A DNA stretch of 64,000 bases from CAG-873 sp910578365 (GTDB lineage: Bacteria > Bacteroidota > Bacteroidia > Bacteroidales > Muribaculaceae), in NCBI GenBank assembly GCA_951635545.1, contig OX620685.1:310001-374000 (forward strand), read 5' to 3'. The notes below the pieces were generated by a model that had not been told where the DNA came from, did not search any database, and saw only the letters and a program-made list of their open reading frames with translations. Position 1 is the stretch's first letter, and every line of letters begins with the position of its first letter. Shown one piece after another: positions 1-7,945 of the stretch. Both the position numbers and the translations under genes were made by a program.

Positions 1-745
1 AAATAAAGTCGCCCTTGGAGTGTTCGATCGCAGTGTTGTCCTTGTCGAATGAGGCATCGGGGTAAAGGCCCATGCTCTGAGCCTGAGCGAACTGCACCGA
101 GCAGTGCTGCTCCAGAGTTTCGCCCACCATTTTGGTGGAGAGGCGCATCTTGAAGTCCCTGAGGCGGTCGATTTCGGCCTGTTTGTCGTCGAGCTGCTGC
201 TTGTGCTGCTCGCGCAGCTGGCTCTCGCGGTTGTCGGCGGCCAGACGGCCCGATTCGAGGTCGGCTTTCAGCCTGATAATCGTCTGCTCTTTCAGCTGCA
301 GAGCTTCCTTGGACGCACTCTGTTCCTCCATAAGAGCAAGGCGCTTTTCGCTGTCCTTGGCTGCCAGAGAAGCCTGCAGGTCGGCGATGCAGCGGTCTTT
401 TGCCGCCACGGCGTCGAACAGCTCCTTATCCTTGCGGCTTTCGAGTTCGGCAAACTCGGCTTTCTTGTCCGCCTCGCAAGCGTCGACTATGCCTTTGAGG
501 CGGACAAGTTCGGTGTTAAGGCGGCCCAGCTCAAGGTCTTTAGCCGAGATAATGTTCTGACAGTCTTTTTCGGACTGTAGCTTAATCGACTCCTGGCGAG
601 CCTCGAACTGCTCGCGAAGTTCGGCCATACGGCGGTCGAGTTCCTCGTTAAACTCTGAGGAGCGCACCTGGGCCACGATGGCCGCATAGTCGCTTTCGTC
701 GACCTGGAACACAGTTCCGCACTTTGGACAGGTAATATCTTTCAT
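1..745 (-). CDS. DUF2130 domain protein, N-terminal part (runs off window)
   Basis: The minus-strand frame is open from the ATG at 745 to the window edge, giving about 248 residues of the N-terminus. It opens with a CPxC pair (MKDITCPKCGTVFQVD), which may bind zinc. A long charged, Leu/Glu/Lys/Arg-rich stretch (about residues 30-205) follows and should be coiled coil. The visible end, TKMVGETLEQHCSVQFAQ, matches the start of the conserved DUF2130 core. Function of this family is not established and none is assigned. It lies 45 bases downstream of the phosphate permease on the same strand but has its own promoter-like box directly before the start codon, so it is probably an independent unit. 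The family assignment is fairly safe; the missing C-terminus cannot be judged. Confidence 0.8.
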   Translation of the reverse strand, partial: MKDITCPKCGTVFQVDESDYAAIVAQVRSSEFNEELDRRMAELREQFEARQESIKLQSEKDCQNIISAKDLELGRLNTELVRLKGIVDACEADKKAEFAELESRKDKELFDAVAAKDRCIADLQASLAAKDSEKRLALMEEQSASKEALQLKEQTIIRLKADLESGRLAADNRESQLREQHKQQLDDKQAEIDRLRDFKMRLSTKMVGETLEQHCSVQFAQAQSMGLYPDASFDKDNTAIEHSKGDFI

Positions 746-749
746 CTCA

Positions 750-780
750 CAAAATTATGAAAGATACCCGATGTTTACAA
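750..780 (-). promoter_or_regulatory. Bacteroidetes-type promoter abutting the DUF2130 start codon
   Basis: On the minus strand a TAATTTTG box (757-750) fits the TAnnTTTG -7 consensus, and a TTG (780-778) lies 20 bases upstream as a -33 element. Only TGAG separates the box from the ATG at 745, so transcription would start at or almost at the start codon. Confidence 0.5.
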
Positions 781-790
781 GTTTTTCACA

Positions 791-3067
791 TCATTTTGCA
801 CTCGGCAGGGCCGGACGCGAGCTGTACTCGGGGTCGCGCAGCTTGGCGAATGCGCGCAGATATTTTCGGACCGCCGACACCATTTCCTGGGTTTCCTGGA
901 GCATGTTCACGTACACGTACAGTACCGCCATGGTCGAGGCATCGCCTTCGCGCAGCTGGTCGTGGGCGCGGTGATAGGTATCCGAAATCAGGTCCTTGAT
1001 ATCCTCGCACCGGCGTCGGAGTGTCGGAATGGTGTCGATTACGCCGCTCCGCATCATAGCCAACACATCATCGAGCAGAGTGCTGACACGGGTTCGTACA
1101 ATATCGTATTCGGGCACATACTCCTTGGGCAAGGGTCTGAAATTGTTGTCGACATGCTCCTTGGCCACCTCGGTAATGCGGTGCAGATTGTAGAGTATGC
1201 CCATGCAGCAGTTGTTGCTCAGATAAAACCATGTACTTTTCTCGATAGCGGTCTGACGGCTGAGGTAACGCAGGCACAATGTTTCCTTGCGGCGCGAGTT
1301 TTTCAGCACCGTCTTCTGCCTGGCCAGCCCCGAGTCGATTTTTCCCAGCGCCCCGGCGTTCTCCTTCAGGAAAGCTTCGGTGATACCCCGGTAGCTCTGC
1401 AGCACATATTCCATGTACTTCTGCTGCTGTCCGCTTATGTACATCAGCAGCATAGGCCAGGTGGCGCTCTTGTCGTCGGAGTTGATTATGGTGTGGAAGA
1501 GGGCGTCGTCGGTTTCAGCGTCGGCTTTACGGCCGAAGCGGCGGTTGCTGCGCACTATCAGCACTATGGTAAGCACTGCCATCAGACACATTACCCATAG
1601 TCCGCCGTAGTGCATGGCGGCCACAATCAGGCCGGCGCCTATGAAGGCTACGCCGGCAGTGAGGAACCATCCGCCGATTACCGATATAACGCCTGTAATA
1701 CGGAATACGGCGCTCTCACGGCCCCAGGCACGGTCGGCAAGCGATGTACCCATGGCTACCATAAAGGTGACGAAGGTGGTGGAGAGCGGCAGTTTCAGCG
1801 AGGTACCCAGCGCAATCAACGCACCGGCCAGCACCAGGTTGACCGAGCCGCGCACGAGGTCGAAGGCCGCCTCGTGCTCCATGATAGTTTCGTTGATATT
1901 GAAGCGGCGGTTGAACCAACGGCGCACCCGCAGCGGAGTGATGTGGCGCACCCAGGCCAGCAGCGACAGAGTCCAGCGCACCAGACGGCGGGCTATGCGC
2001 GATGAACCGAACATTTCGTCGCCGCCCTGCTGGCTGCCGAGGCCAATTTCAGTTTTAGTTACGTTACGTGCCTTTTTCGACGTAGCCAGCGACACCACCA
2101 TAATCACTCCGGCTCCGATAAGGAAGTATACCGGGGTATTGGCGGGGCCGTTAAGCGAGCCCATCAGAAAGCCGTGGGCGTCGCCGCCGCCGTTGGCCAC
2201 ATAGTCCTGATAGGATGCCAGACCGCTCAGGGGCACACCGATAAAGTTCACCAGGTCGTTGCCCGCGAAAGCCATGGCAAGCGAGAAGGTGCCTATCAGC
2301 ACTATCACCTTGAGCACATTCACCTTAAGCGCGTGCAACAGTTGCATAAGCACTGTAAAGAATGCCATACAGCCCGATATAATGAGCAATGTGTGGCCGC
2401 CAATCCAGGCCTTCACCTCGGGAGTCATGAAACTAAGGTCCTTGGCACCCTTTATCAGCAGAAAGTATACTATGGCCGTGGAACACAGGCCGCCGAAAAT
2501 GCCTATTTTCCATTTGAGCTTGCTGCGGTAGTTGAACGAAAACACCGTTCGCGCTATAAACTGCACCACCGTGCCGAACACAAAGGCTATTGCCACCGAA
2601 AGGAATATACCCAGAATCACCGACAATGCTTTTTCGGTGTTAAGCAGCTGATTAAAGCCCAGGTCGACTCCGCCGGCCATCTTTATCAGCGCTACCACAA
2701 AGGTGGCGCCCAGCAGTTCGAACACCATCGACACCGTGGTGGATGTAGGCATGCCCAGTGTGTTGAATATATCAAGCAGTATGATATCCGTGACCATCAC
2801 CGCCATGAATATACAAATAAGGTCGTAGAACGAAAAATGCTCGGGCCGGAATATGCCGTGTCGGGCTATGTCCATCATGCCGTTGCTCATGGCCGCGCCG
2901 ATAAACACGCCTATCGAGGCTACTATAAGCACCCGTTTGAACGATGCGGCTCCGGAGCCTACCGCCGAGTTGAGAAAGTTGACAGCGTCGTTGCTTACTC
3001 CAACCGAAAGGTCGAACACCGCTAACAGAAACAGAAAGATAATTACGCAGAGAAATAGTATATCCAT
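791..3067 (-). CDS. PiT-family inorganic phosphate permease with C-terminal PhoU-like domain
   Basis: Inner-membrane symporter for inorganic phosphate. The 758-residue protein has two Pho4-type repeats: the first opens with VGVSNDAVNFLNSAVGSG (about 22-40), the second centres on FAGNDLVNFIGVPLSG (about 268-283). More than ten hydrophobic segments extend to about residue 510. The last 200 residues or so are soluble, helical and charged and resemble a PhoU-like domain, an arrangement known in Bacteroidetes PiT proteins but longer than the roughly 400-500 residues of simple Pit permeases. It starts 66 bases after the histidine kinase gene on the same strand, which fits phosphate-responsive control by that two-component pair. 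Phosphate is inferred from the family; related metal-phosphate or sulfate transport cannot be excluded. Confidence 0.9.
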   Translation of the reverse strand: MDILFLCVIIFLFLLAVFDLSVGVSNDAVNFLNSAVGSGAASFKRVLIVASIGVFIGAAMSNGMMDIARHGIFRPEHFSFYDLICIFMAVMVTDIILLDIFNTLGMPTSTTVSMVFELLGATFVVALIKMAGGVDLGFNQLLNTEKALSVILGIFLSVAIAFVFGTVVQFIARTVFSFNYRSKLKWKIGIFGGLCSTAIVYFLLIKGAKDLSFMTPEVKAWIGGHTLLIISGCMAFFTVLMQLLHALKVNVLKVIVLIGTFSLAMAFAGNDLVNFIGVPLSGLASYQDYVANGGGDAHGFLMGSLNGPANTPVYFLIGAGVIMVVSLATSKKARNVTKTEIGLGSQQGGDEMFGSSRIARRLVRWTLSLLAWVRHITPLRVRRWFNRRFNINETIMEHEAAFDLVRGSVNLVLAGALIALGTSLKLPLSTTFVTFMVAMGTSLADRAWGRESAVFRITGVISVIGGWFLTAGVAFIGAGLIVAAMHYGGLWVMCLMAVLTIVLIVRSNRRFGRKADAETDDALFHTIINSDDKSATWPMLLMYISGQQQKYMEYVLQSYRGITEAFLKENAGALGKIDSGLARQKTVLKNSRRKETLCLRYLSRQTAIEKSTWFYLSNNCCMGILYNLHRITEVAKEHVDNNFRPLPKEYVPEYDIVRTRVSTLLDDVLAMMRSGVIDTIPTLRRRCEDIKDLISDTYHRAHDQLREGDASTMAVLYVYVNMLQETQEMVSAVRKYLRAFAKLRDPEYSSRPALPSAK

Positions 3068-3133
3068 AAAATCAATTTTACTGATTCGTCTGCAAATTAA
3101 ACAAACAAGTATTTCAAAAGTATTACATAAATC

Positions 3134-4603
3134 CTAATTTTTTGTAAAATCCCCCTCCCGGCCCGGTATTACGATGCGGAATTTGAGTCCGTCACCGCTG
3201 CTGCCGGCTACAGTAATATATCCGCCGTGTATAAGCAAGGCATTCTTTACAATCGACAGGCCCAGACCGGTGCCACCGGCAGCCCGCGACCGCCCCTTGT
3301 CGATTCGGTAAAAGCGCTCGAACAGCCGCGGCAAATGTTCGGCCTCTACTCCATGGCCGTTGTCCGAAAAGCCAATTACAATCTTTCCATCGGCAGCCGA
3401 AATCAGCCATATTGCTATGCGGTCGCCGCCGCTGTATGAGATGGCATTGTCAATCAGATTATTGAAGACGGCCTCCAGCAACGAGGCATTGCCGACTACT
3501 GTAAGCGGAGCACCGAGCATGCAGTCAATCACAAATCCGCGCGCATCAGCCACCGGCCTGTGCTCGTCGACCGTGCGACGGATGATATCGGTAAGATTCA
3601 AAGCCGAACGCACTATCGAGTCGCAACCATCGTCCATGCGCGTTATCAGCGACACATCGGCGAGCAAACGCTGCAGACGGTCGGTACCGGACAGACAGCG
3701 CAGCAGAAAATCGCGGCGCCGCTCCGCGTCCATGTCGGGATGCTCCAGCATAGTTTCGACACACACCCGCACAGCCGCCACCGGGGTTTTGAGTTCATGG
3801 TTGATATTGTTTGTGAGTTGTTTTTTTATGCGCTCCTTCTCCTGCTGCTGATGCAGAGCCTCGCGATGCCTGGCATCGCGTTCGGCATTGGCTTGCTGCA
3901 GACGCGCGTAAATGCGGATAATATTGCTCGAAATCTGGCCGAGCTCATCGCGCGGAAAAGGCTCGATGCCATGAATCTGTTCCCCGTTTTCTACACTCGC
4001 GGCAAAACGGTTAAGCCGGCTTATATGCTCCCCTACCCTGCGGGTGGCAAACCAACCGAGTGTACACATGGCAAGAGCAATCAGCCCCATCACCCAAAGG
4101 AAGCCGTAGTCGGCCCGCAACAAGTCGGCAAACGACAGTGTATATGGCACCGCTGTTCGCACTATGCAGCCGTCGGGGCTGCGCCGCGCCGAATAAAAAT
4201 ATGTAGTGCCGGTGCTGCTGCTGTGGCGACGCTGTGCAAATCCGCTGCCATGCAGCATGGCCTGCTGAATCTCGCTGCGGTCGAGATGGTTCGATGATGG
4301 CAGCGAGTCGAGGCTGTTGTCGTAATGCACCTTGCCGTCGGGGGCTATTATGCTCACACGCAGGTCGTCGAAGGGATGAAACTCGTCGAGCCGTATATCC
4401 TGCGGATTCACCCCATCGCCCAACTCGGTAAGTATATAGTTGTTTATCAGCTGCAACTGCGCGTTTATCTCTCCGGCCTTGAACTCCTTCTCGCGGTGAT
4501 ACTGAAAAGCCACAAATGCTCCTAAGAGCAGTAGCGAGTAGCCCAGAAGCCACAGAAACAGTCGCCGCGAATACGGCACTCTATTCCTCGAAGCCATAGC
4601 CAT
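3134..4603 (-). CDS. Membrane sensor histidine kinase (PhoR-like context)
   Basis: A 489-residue sensor kinase. A transmembrane helix (about 16-34) is followed by a periplasmic domain of roughly 130 residues, a second helix around FLWVMGLIALAMCTLGW, a HAMP-like linker, and a HisKA domain with the phospho-acceptor His near residue 269 in NHELKTPVAAVRV. The C-terminal ATPase domain shows the N box (NLIDNAISYS), G1 (DNGHG) and G2 (GGTGLGLSIVKN). Its start overlaps the response-regulator gene by 23 bases, so the two are translationally coupled; a second ATG six bases further in is an alternative start. The neighbouring phosphate permease suggests phosphate limitation as the signal, but this is inference from position only. 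Confidence 0.93.
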   Translation of the reverse strand: MAMASRNRVPYSRRLFLWLLGYSLLLLGAFVAFQYHREKEFKAGEINAQLQLINNYILTELGDGVNPQDIRLDEFHPFDDLRVSIIAPDGKVHYDNSLDSLPSSNHLDRSEIQQAMLHGSGFAQRRHSSSTGTTYFYSARRSPDGCIVRTAVPYTLSFADLLRADYGFLWVMGLIALAMCTLGWFATRRVGEHISRLNRFAASVENGEQIHGIEPFPRDELGQISSNIIRIYARLQQANAERDARHREALHQQQEKERIKKQLTNNINHELKTPVAAVRVCVETMLEHPDMDAERRRDFLLRCLSGTDRLQRLLADVSLITRMDDGCDSIVRSALNLTDIIRRTVDEHRPVADARGFVIDCMLGAPLTVVGNASLLEAVFNNLIDNAISYSGGDRIAIWLISAADGKIVIGFSDNGHGVEAEHLPRLFERFYRIDKGRSRAAGGTGLGLSIVKNALLIHGGYITVAGSSGDGLKFRIVIPGREGDFTKN

Positions 4604-5276
4604 AGCCCGAACGGGTAACGATATTCTTGCCGTAATCGCCTATCTTTCGGCGTATACGGGTAATATTGACATCCACCACACGGTCGAGCACTACCACTTC
4701 GTCGGGCCATATCTCGGCCAGCAGCTGTGCCCGGCTGAACACCTTGCCGGGATTTGAAACAAGTTTGTACAGAATCTCAAATTCCTTGCGCGGCAGTTTC
4801 ACCTCGCTGCCATCGATAGTGCAACTGTGGTTGCGCGCCGACAGCACAAGCCCGCGGCAACTTACAGTAGCCGGCTCCGCCGCATCGCGAGGCGCTGTGC
4901 CTCCGGTACGGCGCAACACAGTGCGCACCCGGGCCAGCACCGCTTTGAGCGAATAAGGCTTGGTAATATAGTCGTCTGCTCCGAGGTCAAGACCATGTAT
5001 CATGTCGTCTTCCGAATCCTTGGCCGTGCAGAAAATCACAGGCACATGCGCCGTCACCGGATTTGCCTTCATTATCCGCGCCAGCTGCAGCCCCGATATT
5101 TCACCCATCATTATATCGAGCAGCACCAGGTCGTATACGGTAAGATTCATTGCCAGCGCATCTTCGGCGCTGTAGGCTGTATCGACCACATATCCTTCGG
5201 CCTGCAGATTAAAGGCCAAAGCGTCGCACAGAGTTTCCTCGTCGTCAACCACAAGTATTCGTATCGTATTTTCCAT
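4581..5276 (-). CDS. OmpR/PhoB-family response regulator
   Basis: A 231-residue two-domain regulator. The receiver keeps the acidic pocket (DDE at 11-13), the phospho-acceptor D54 in LVLLDIMMG, the switch Thr in FCTAKD and the conserved Lys in YITKPYS. The C-terminal winged helix (about 135-231) shows LPRKEFEILYKLVSNPGKVFSR-type features followed by VDVNITRIRRKIG, diagnostic of the OmpR/PhoB class. It is the first gene of the unit and is followed by its kinase and then the PiT permease. The start at 5276 is supported because a TAAATTTG box lies just upstream, leaving almost no 5' leader. PhoB identity is plausible from context but not proven by sequence. Confidence 0.93.
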   Translation of the reverse strand: MENTIRILVVDDEETLCDALAFNLQAEGYVVDTAYSAEDALAMNLTVYDLVLLDIMMGEISGLQLARIMKANPVTAHVPVIFCTAKDSEDDMIHGLDLGADDYITKPYSLKAVLARVRTVLRRTGGTAPRDAAEPATVSCRGLVLSARNHSCTIDGSEVKLPRKEFEILYKLVSNPGKVFSRAQLLAEIWPDEVVVLDRVVDVNITRIRRKIGDYGKNIVTRSGYGYGFEE

Positions 5277-5280
5277 GACG

Positions 5281-5288
5281 CAAATTTA
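5281..5288 (-). promoter_or_regulatory. -7 promoter box directly before the response regulator ATG
   Basis: Minus-strand TAAATTTG matches TAnnTTTG and ends four bases before the ATG at 5276. Transcription would begin at or within a few bases of the start codon, implying a leaderless or near-leaderless message. No clear -33 element was picked out. The 5289-5371 interval upstream shows nothing else. Confidence 0.4.
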
Positions 5289-5539
5289 CACATAATTATT
5301 TTATTATAAGGCCGACGCTGTCGAGAAGTTTAATGAAAGTTTAACAAGCCCGAATCAGCATACCCAGCTAAGAGGGTGTTTAATAATAAATGTTAATTCC
5401 CGGCCGAAAATCGCGTGGCGAATTTTGCTCTGAATTGAAGGAGCATAGCGAGCTTCTTCTATGTTGCTGTACAAATGATTTGCAGATTTTAACACTTATT
5501 TAACACGGTTCTCCACAACTTCTATTAATTTTGCAGTCA

Positions 5540-5780
5540 GAGGGTTGAAGAGGAAACAGGCTCTGCTGGGGAGCAACCTGTCAGCAATAGACCCTTCGCG
5601 TTACGCCGTAACGGATATGGGGCTGAGATTTCTCAGTCCCTTTTTCTGTATGGACAAGTATATCGTTCAGCAGAGCGTTACGGCTTTCGCCCTATGGCTA
5701 AGAAAACCCATACAGAAAAAAATCTTAACCGACAACCTTCAATAAGCGGACACAAATTGCCGCAGTTTCCTGTTTCAGTG
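5540..5780. ncRNA. Candidate IS110 bridge/seek-type structured RNA, copy 1
   Basis: This non-coding segment downstream of the transposase is dense in complementary blocks. GAAACAGG (5553-5560) pairs with CCTGTTTC (5769-5776) and closes the region. TTCTGTATGG pairs with CCATACAGAA, CTGAG with CTCAG in a tight hairpin, CGTTAC with GTAACG, and CAGCAGAGC with GCTCTGCTG. A TAATTTTG promoter box at 5526-5533 points into it on the plus strand, opposite to the transposase. Known IS110/IS1111 recombinases use an RNA encoded in such flanking DNA. Strand and boundaries are uncertain. Confidence 0.5.
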
Positions 5781-5873
5781 GTAAGAAAAATAATCCGCAG
5801 ACTATGAAAAGCAGACCAAAGGCTGCAAGCTCGCTATTGCGGTATTATATACTGGTTGTCAGTAAGAAATTCT

Positions 5874-6956
5874 TTATTGTACGACAGCCTTGACATACGG
5901 CTTTCGTGTTCTGAGGACACATGCGACTCTGTTGAGAAGCTTGCGACCGATTCTTATTATGGCCTTGTTTGGTTCCATTCTAGAAACAAGTTTTGTGTAT
6001 GCAAGAGTCAAAGCCGGATCCTGTCGTATCGCAGACCATGCGCTTTCTATAAACATGGTTCGTAGACGGTGGTTGCTTCGTGAGGTGACCCCGATTGCAA
6101 TATCCTTTTCCCCTGTTGATCTTGTATCGGGGACAAAACCCACAAATGATGCCAGATGATCGTTGCTTGCGAATCTTGAGATGTCCCCGGCCTCCAACAG
6201 GAAGGTGGCGGCGGTAAGAAACCCTATGCCCGGAATGGACATCAAAAGCTTGTATGAATCTTGATATCGGGGTTGCGTCATGATTTTTCTGAGTTCCCGT
6301 GTGGCCTTTAAAATCTGATTGTGGATAAACCGCAGGTTCTCTATCTGGATGAGAAGAGAGCGTCCACCCTCATAAGGCAATGAGGACGCTTCATTCTCTA
6401 TCCACGACACGAAATTTCCTGACCAGTGTGTGCCCGGTTTTTCAAATGTGTCAGGATATCGTATGCCTTTGACATAAAGCAGTGATTTTATGCGCATCTT
6501 TGTCTGTACGCACATCTTCACATGTGTCATTCTTGTTCTCAGGACCTCCCTGTCAGAAATTTCCTGTTCTGATGGCACATGTATTGCAGAAAGCTCCCCC
6601 TTGCTTAGATTCCGCGCTATCTTGGACGAGTCTGTAGAATCTGTTTTCCTCATTCGCTCCTTAGAAGTGTCACTTATGTCGGCGGCATTGAATACGATAT
6701 TGTTGATTCCATGTCGCAATAACTCATAATGGACAGAAAAACCGCAGAAGCCCGATTCATACGCAGAATAATATGTACCACCAGGATAGTTTGTTTCAAG
6801 ATGGCTTTTCAGCACCGCTGCTGATGGAGTTTGCGAGAAAGGCTTGATTTTCAATCCTCCGACATAAACACAGACATTCCAACTTTTAAGATGGACATCA
6901 ATTCCTATATAGATATTTTGTCCTTTGTAATTTAATTTGTTACTTTGTATCGGCAT
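5874..6956 (-). CDS. IS110-family DEDD transposase, copy 1
   Basis: A 360-residue recombinase. The N-terminal RuvC-like DEDD domain shows IGIDVHLKSWNV (first Asp), YESGFCG (Glu) and KTDSTDSSKIA (Asp pair). The C-terminal Transposase_20 domain contains SIPGIGFLTAATFLLEAGD and FVGFVPDTRSTGE, and ends in the SRSNHRLRTMFIESAW stretch that holds the candidate catalytic Ser. Length is normal for the family. It differs from the copy at 28920 by only two residues that I could find (Y/F in NKLNYKGQ, G/R in HWSGNF), so both insertions are recent. Members of this family are RNA-guided, using a bridge RNA encoded next to the gene. Confidence 0.95.
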   Translation of the reverse strand: MPIQSNKLNYKGQNIYIGIDVHLKSWNVCVYVGGLKIKPFSQTPSAAVLKSHLETNYPGGTYYSAYESGFCGFSVHYELLRHGINNIVFNAADISDTSKERMRKTDSTDSSKIARNLSKGELSAIHVPSEQEISDREVLRTRMTHVKMCVQTKMRIKSLLYVKGIRYPDTFEKPGTHWSGNFVSWIENEASSLPYEGGRSLLIQIENLRFIHNQILKATRELRKIMTQPRYQDSYKLLMSIPGIGFLTAATFLLEAGDISRFASNDHLASFVGFVPDTRSTGEKDIAIGVTSRSNHRLRTMFIESAWSAIRQDPALTLAYTKLVSRMEPNKAIIRIGRKLLNRVACVLRTRKPYVKAVVQ

Positions 6957-7346
6957 ATGTTTATCGTTAGTTTGTTATTCCCTTTACAAAATTAAAACTA
7001 ACGGGGCATATGCCCTTATTTTTAAGGACTTTGTTTTAGCCGCGCATCGTTAGTTCCGCTTTGCGAATGCAAACATAGGAACTATGTGACTGAAATGAAG
7101 AGCTAAAGGCGCCCGTGATTTTCGAGTGGAATGGTAATTTCTGTATCTACATTATTTTTTGAATTAATGGATTTTTAAAGTTACCCCCGCCTTGGCGTCT
7201 CTTTTGCTGAATTGCTAAAATTCATCAGTCACGTAGCTCGCTACGCTCCTTCTTCATTTATAGCAATTCAGCAAAAGATACGCCACCGGGAATTTAACAT
7301 TTATTATTAAACACCCTCTAAGAGTGTGTTTGAATTTAAATAGATT

Positions 7347-7766
7347 TTAATGTTCGACATGATTAAGCAACAGCTTGAGTGTGGCAAAATCAATCATCTC
7401 CTCAGCGGACTCATTGGTGATTTCATAGTTTCGTGTAAGCCTGCGGAATCCGTCCAGCCAGGCAAATGTGCGTTCCACCACCCACCGAAGCGGTTTTGGC
7501 GTGAATCCGTTTGTTCCGTTGGGAGTGGAACAGACCTCGATGTCGATATTGAAATCTCGCTTTATATTCTCAATAAGCTCACCGCGATATCCACGGTCAA
7601 CAAGTCCTTTCCTGACCGAAGGCCATGCATCAGAAACCTGTTCACACACCGGAGATGCGAGTCGGGAATCATGTATTCCGGCACTACTGACATATCTGCC
7701 GAGAATGAATCCGTTGCGGTCAACAGCAATATTGCGTTTTATACCTTTTACCTTTTTATTGGCATC
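7347..7766 (-). pseudogene. IS5-family transposase, C-terminal remnant
   Basis: About 140 residues of the C-terminal half remain, from DANKKVKGIKRNIAVDRNGF to the natural end. Typical IS5/DDE_Tnp_1 features are visible: the YRGEL stretch and the catalytic-Glu helix VERTFAWLDGFRRL. The N-terminal half, with the first Asp, is gone. The frame continues upstream into the end of the IS21 element, so the open reading start at 7832 is an artefact. The outer end of the element is preserved as GAGTGTGTTTGAATTTAAA at 7321, directly after the TAA that borders the IS110 unit. No N-terminal half is found on the other side of the IS21 element, so more than a simple insertion occurred. Confidence 0.8.
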
Positions 7767-7945
7767 TGGAAAACCCAGGCTCGGATGACCCCTTAGACCA
7801 GGTTGAATTGACCCCTTAAGCCAAAATATCACTGACCCCTTTGCCCAAAATAAAAATGACCCCTGTCGACGTAATGTCAGCAGGGGATTTTATATGTATC
7901 TTTGGTTTCCGTTTTGGCCGACGGGGGATATAATTCAAAGAAAAC

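Larger units (their letters stand above)
5372..7318. mobile_element. IS110-family element, copy 1 (with long terminal inverted repeats)
   Basis: A 1947-base unit, nearly identical to the one at 28614-30501. Both ends begin with the inverted repeat GAGGGTGTTTAATAATAAAT, and weaker homology between the two ends continues inward for roughly 100 bases. TAA flanks the element on both sides. It holds one transposase gene (minus strand), about 360 bases of non-coding DNA before it and about 500 after it. Perfect termini and flanking duplications are unusual for IS110 elements, so the outer repeats may belong to a different, IS5-like shell. Confidence 0.85.

Noticed and set aside
2174..3025. 283-codon plus-strand frame opposite the phosphate permease
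   Set aside because: Composition is His/Tyr/Gln-rich as expected from antisense of membrane segments; the PiT gene explains the region.
5545..5745. A 66-codon open frame conserved in both IS110 copies
   Set aside because: It covers the structured segment, lacks a start region and has no domain. Conservation is explained by copy identity and RNA pairing.
7786..7860. CRISPR-like array from repeated TGACCCCT
   Set aside because: The repeats are short, unequal in spacing and mirrored at the other end; they are IS21 terminal repeats. No CRISPR array or cas gene was found in the window.
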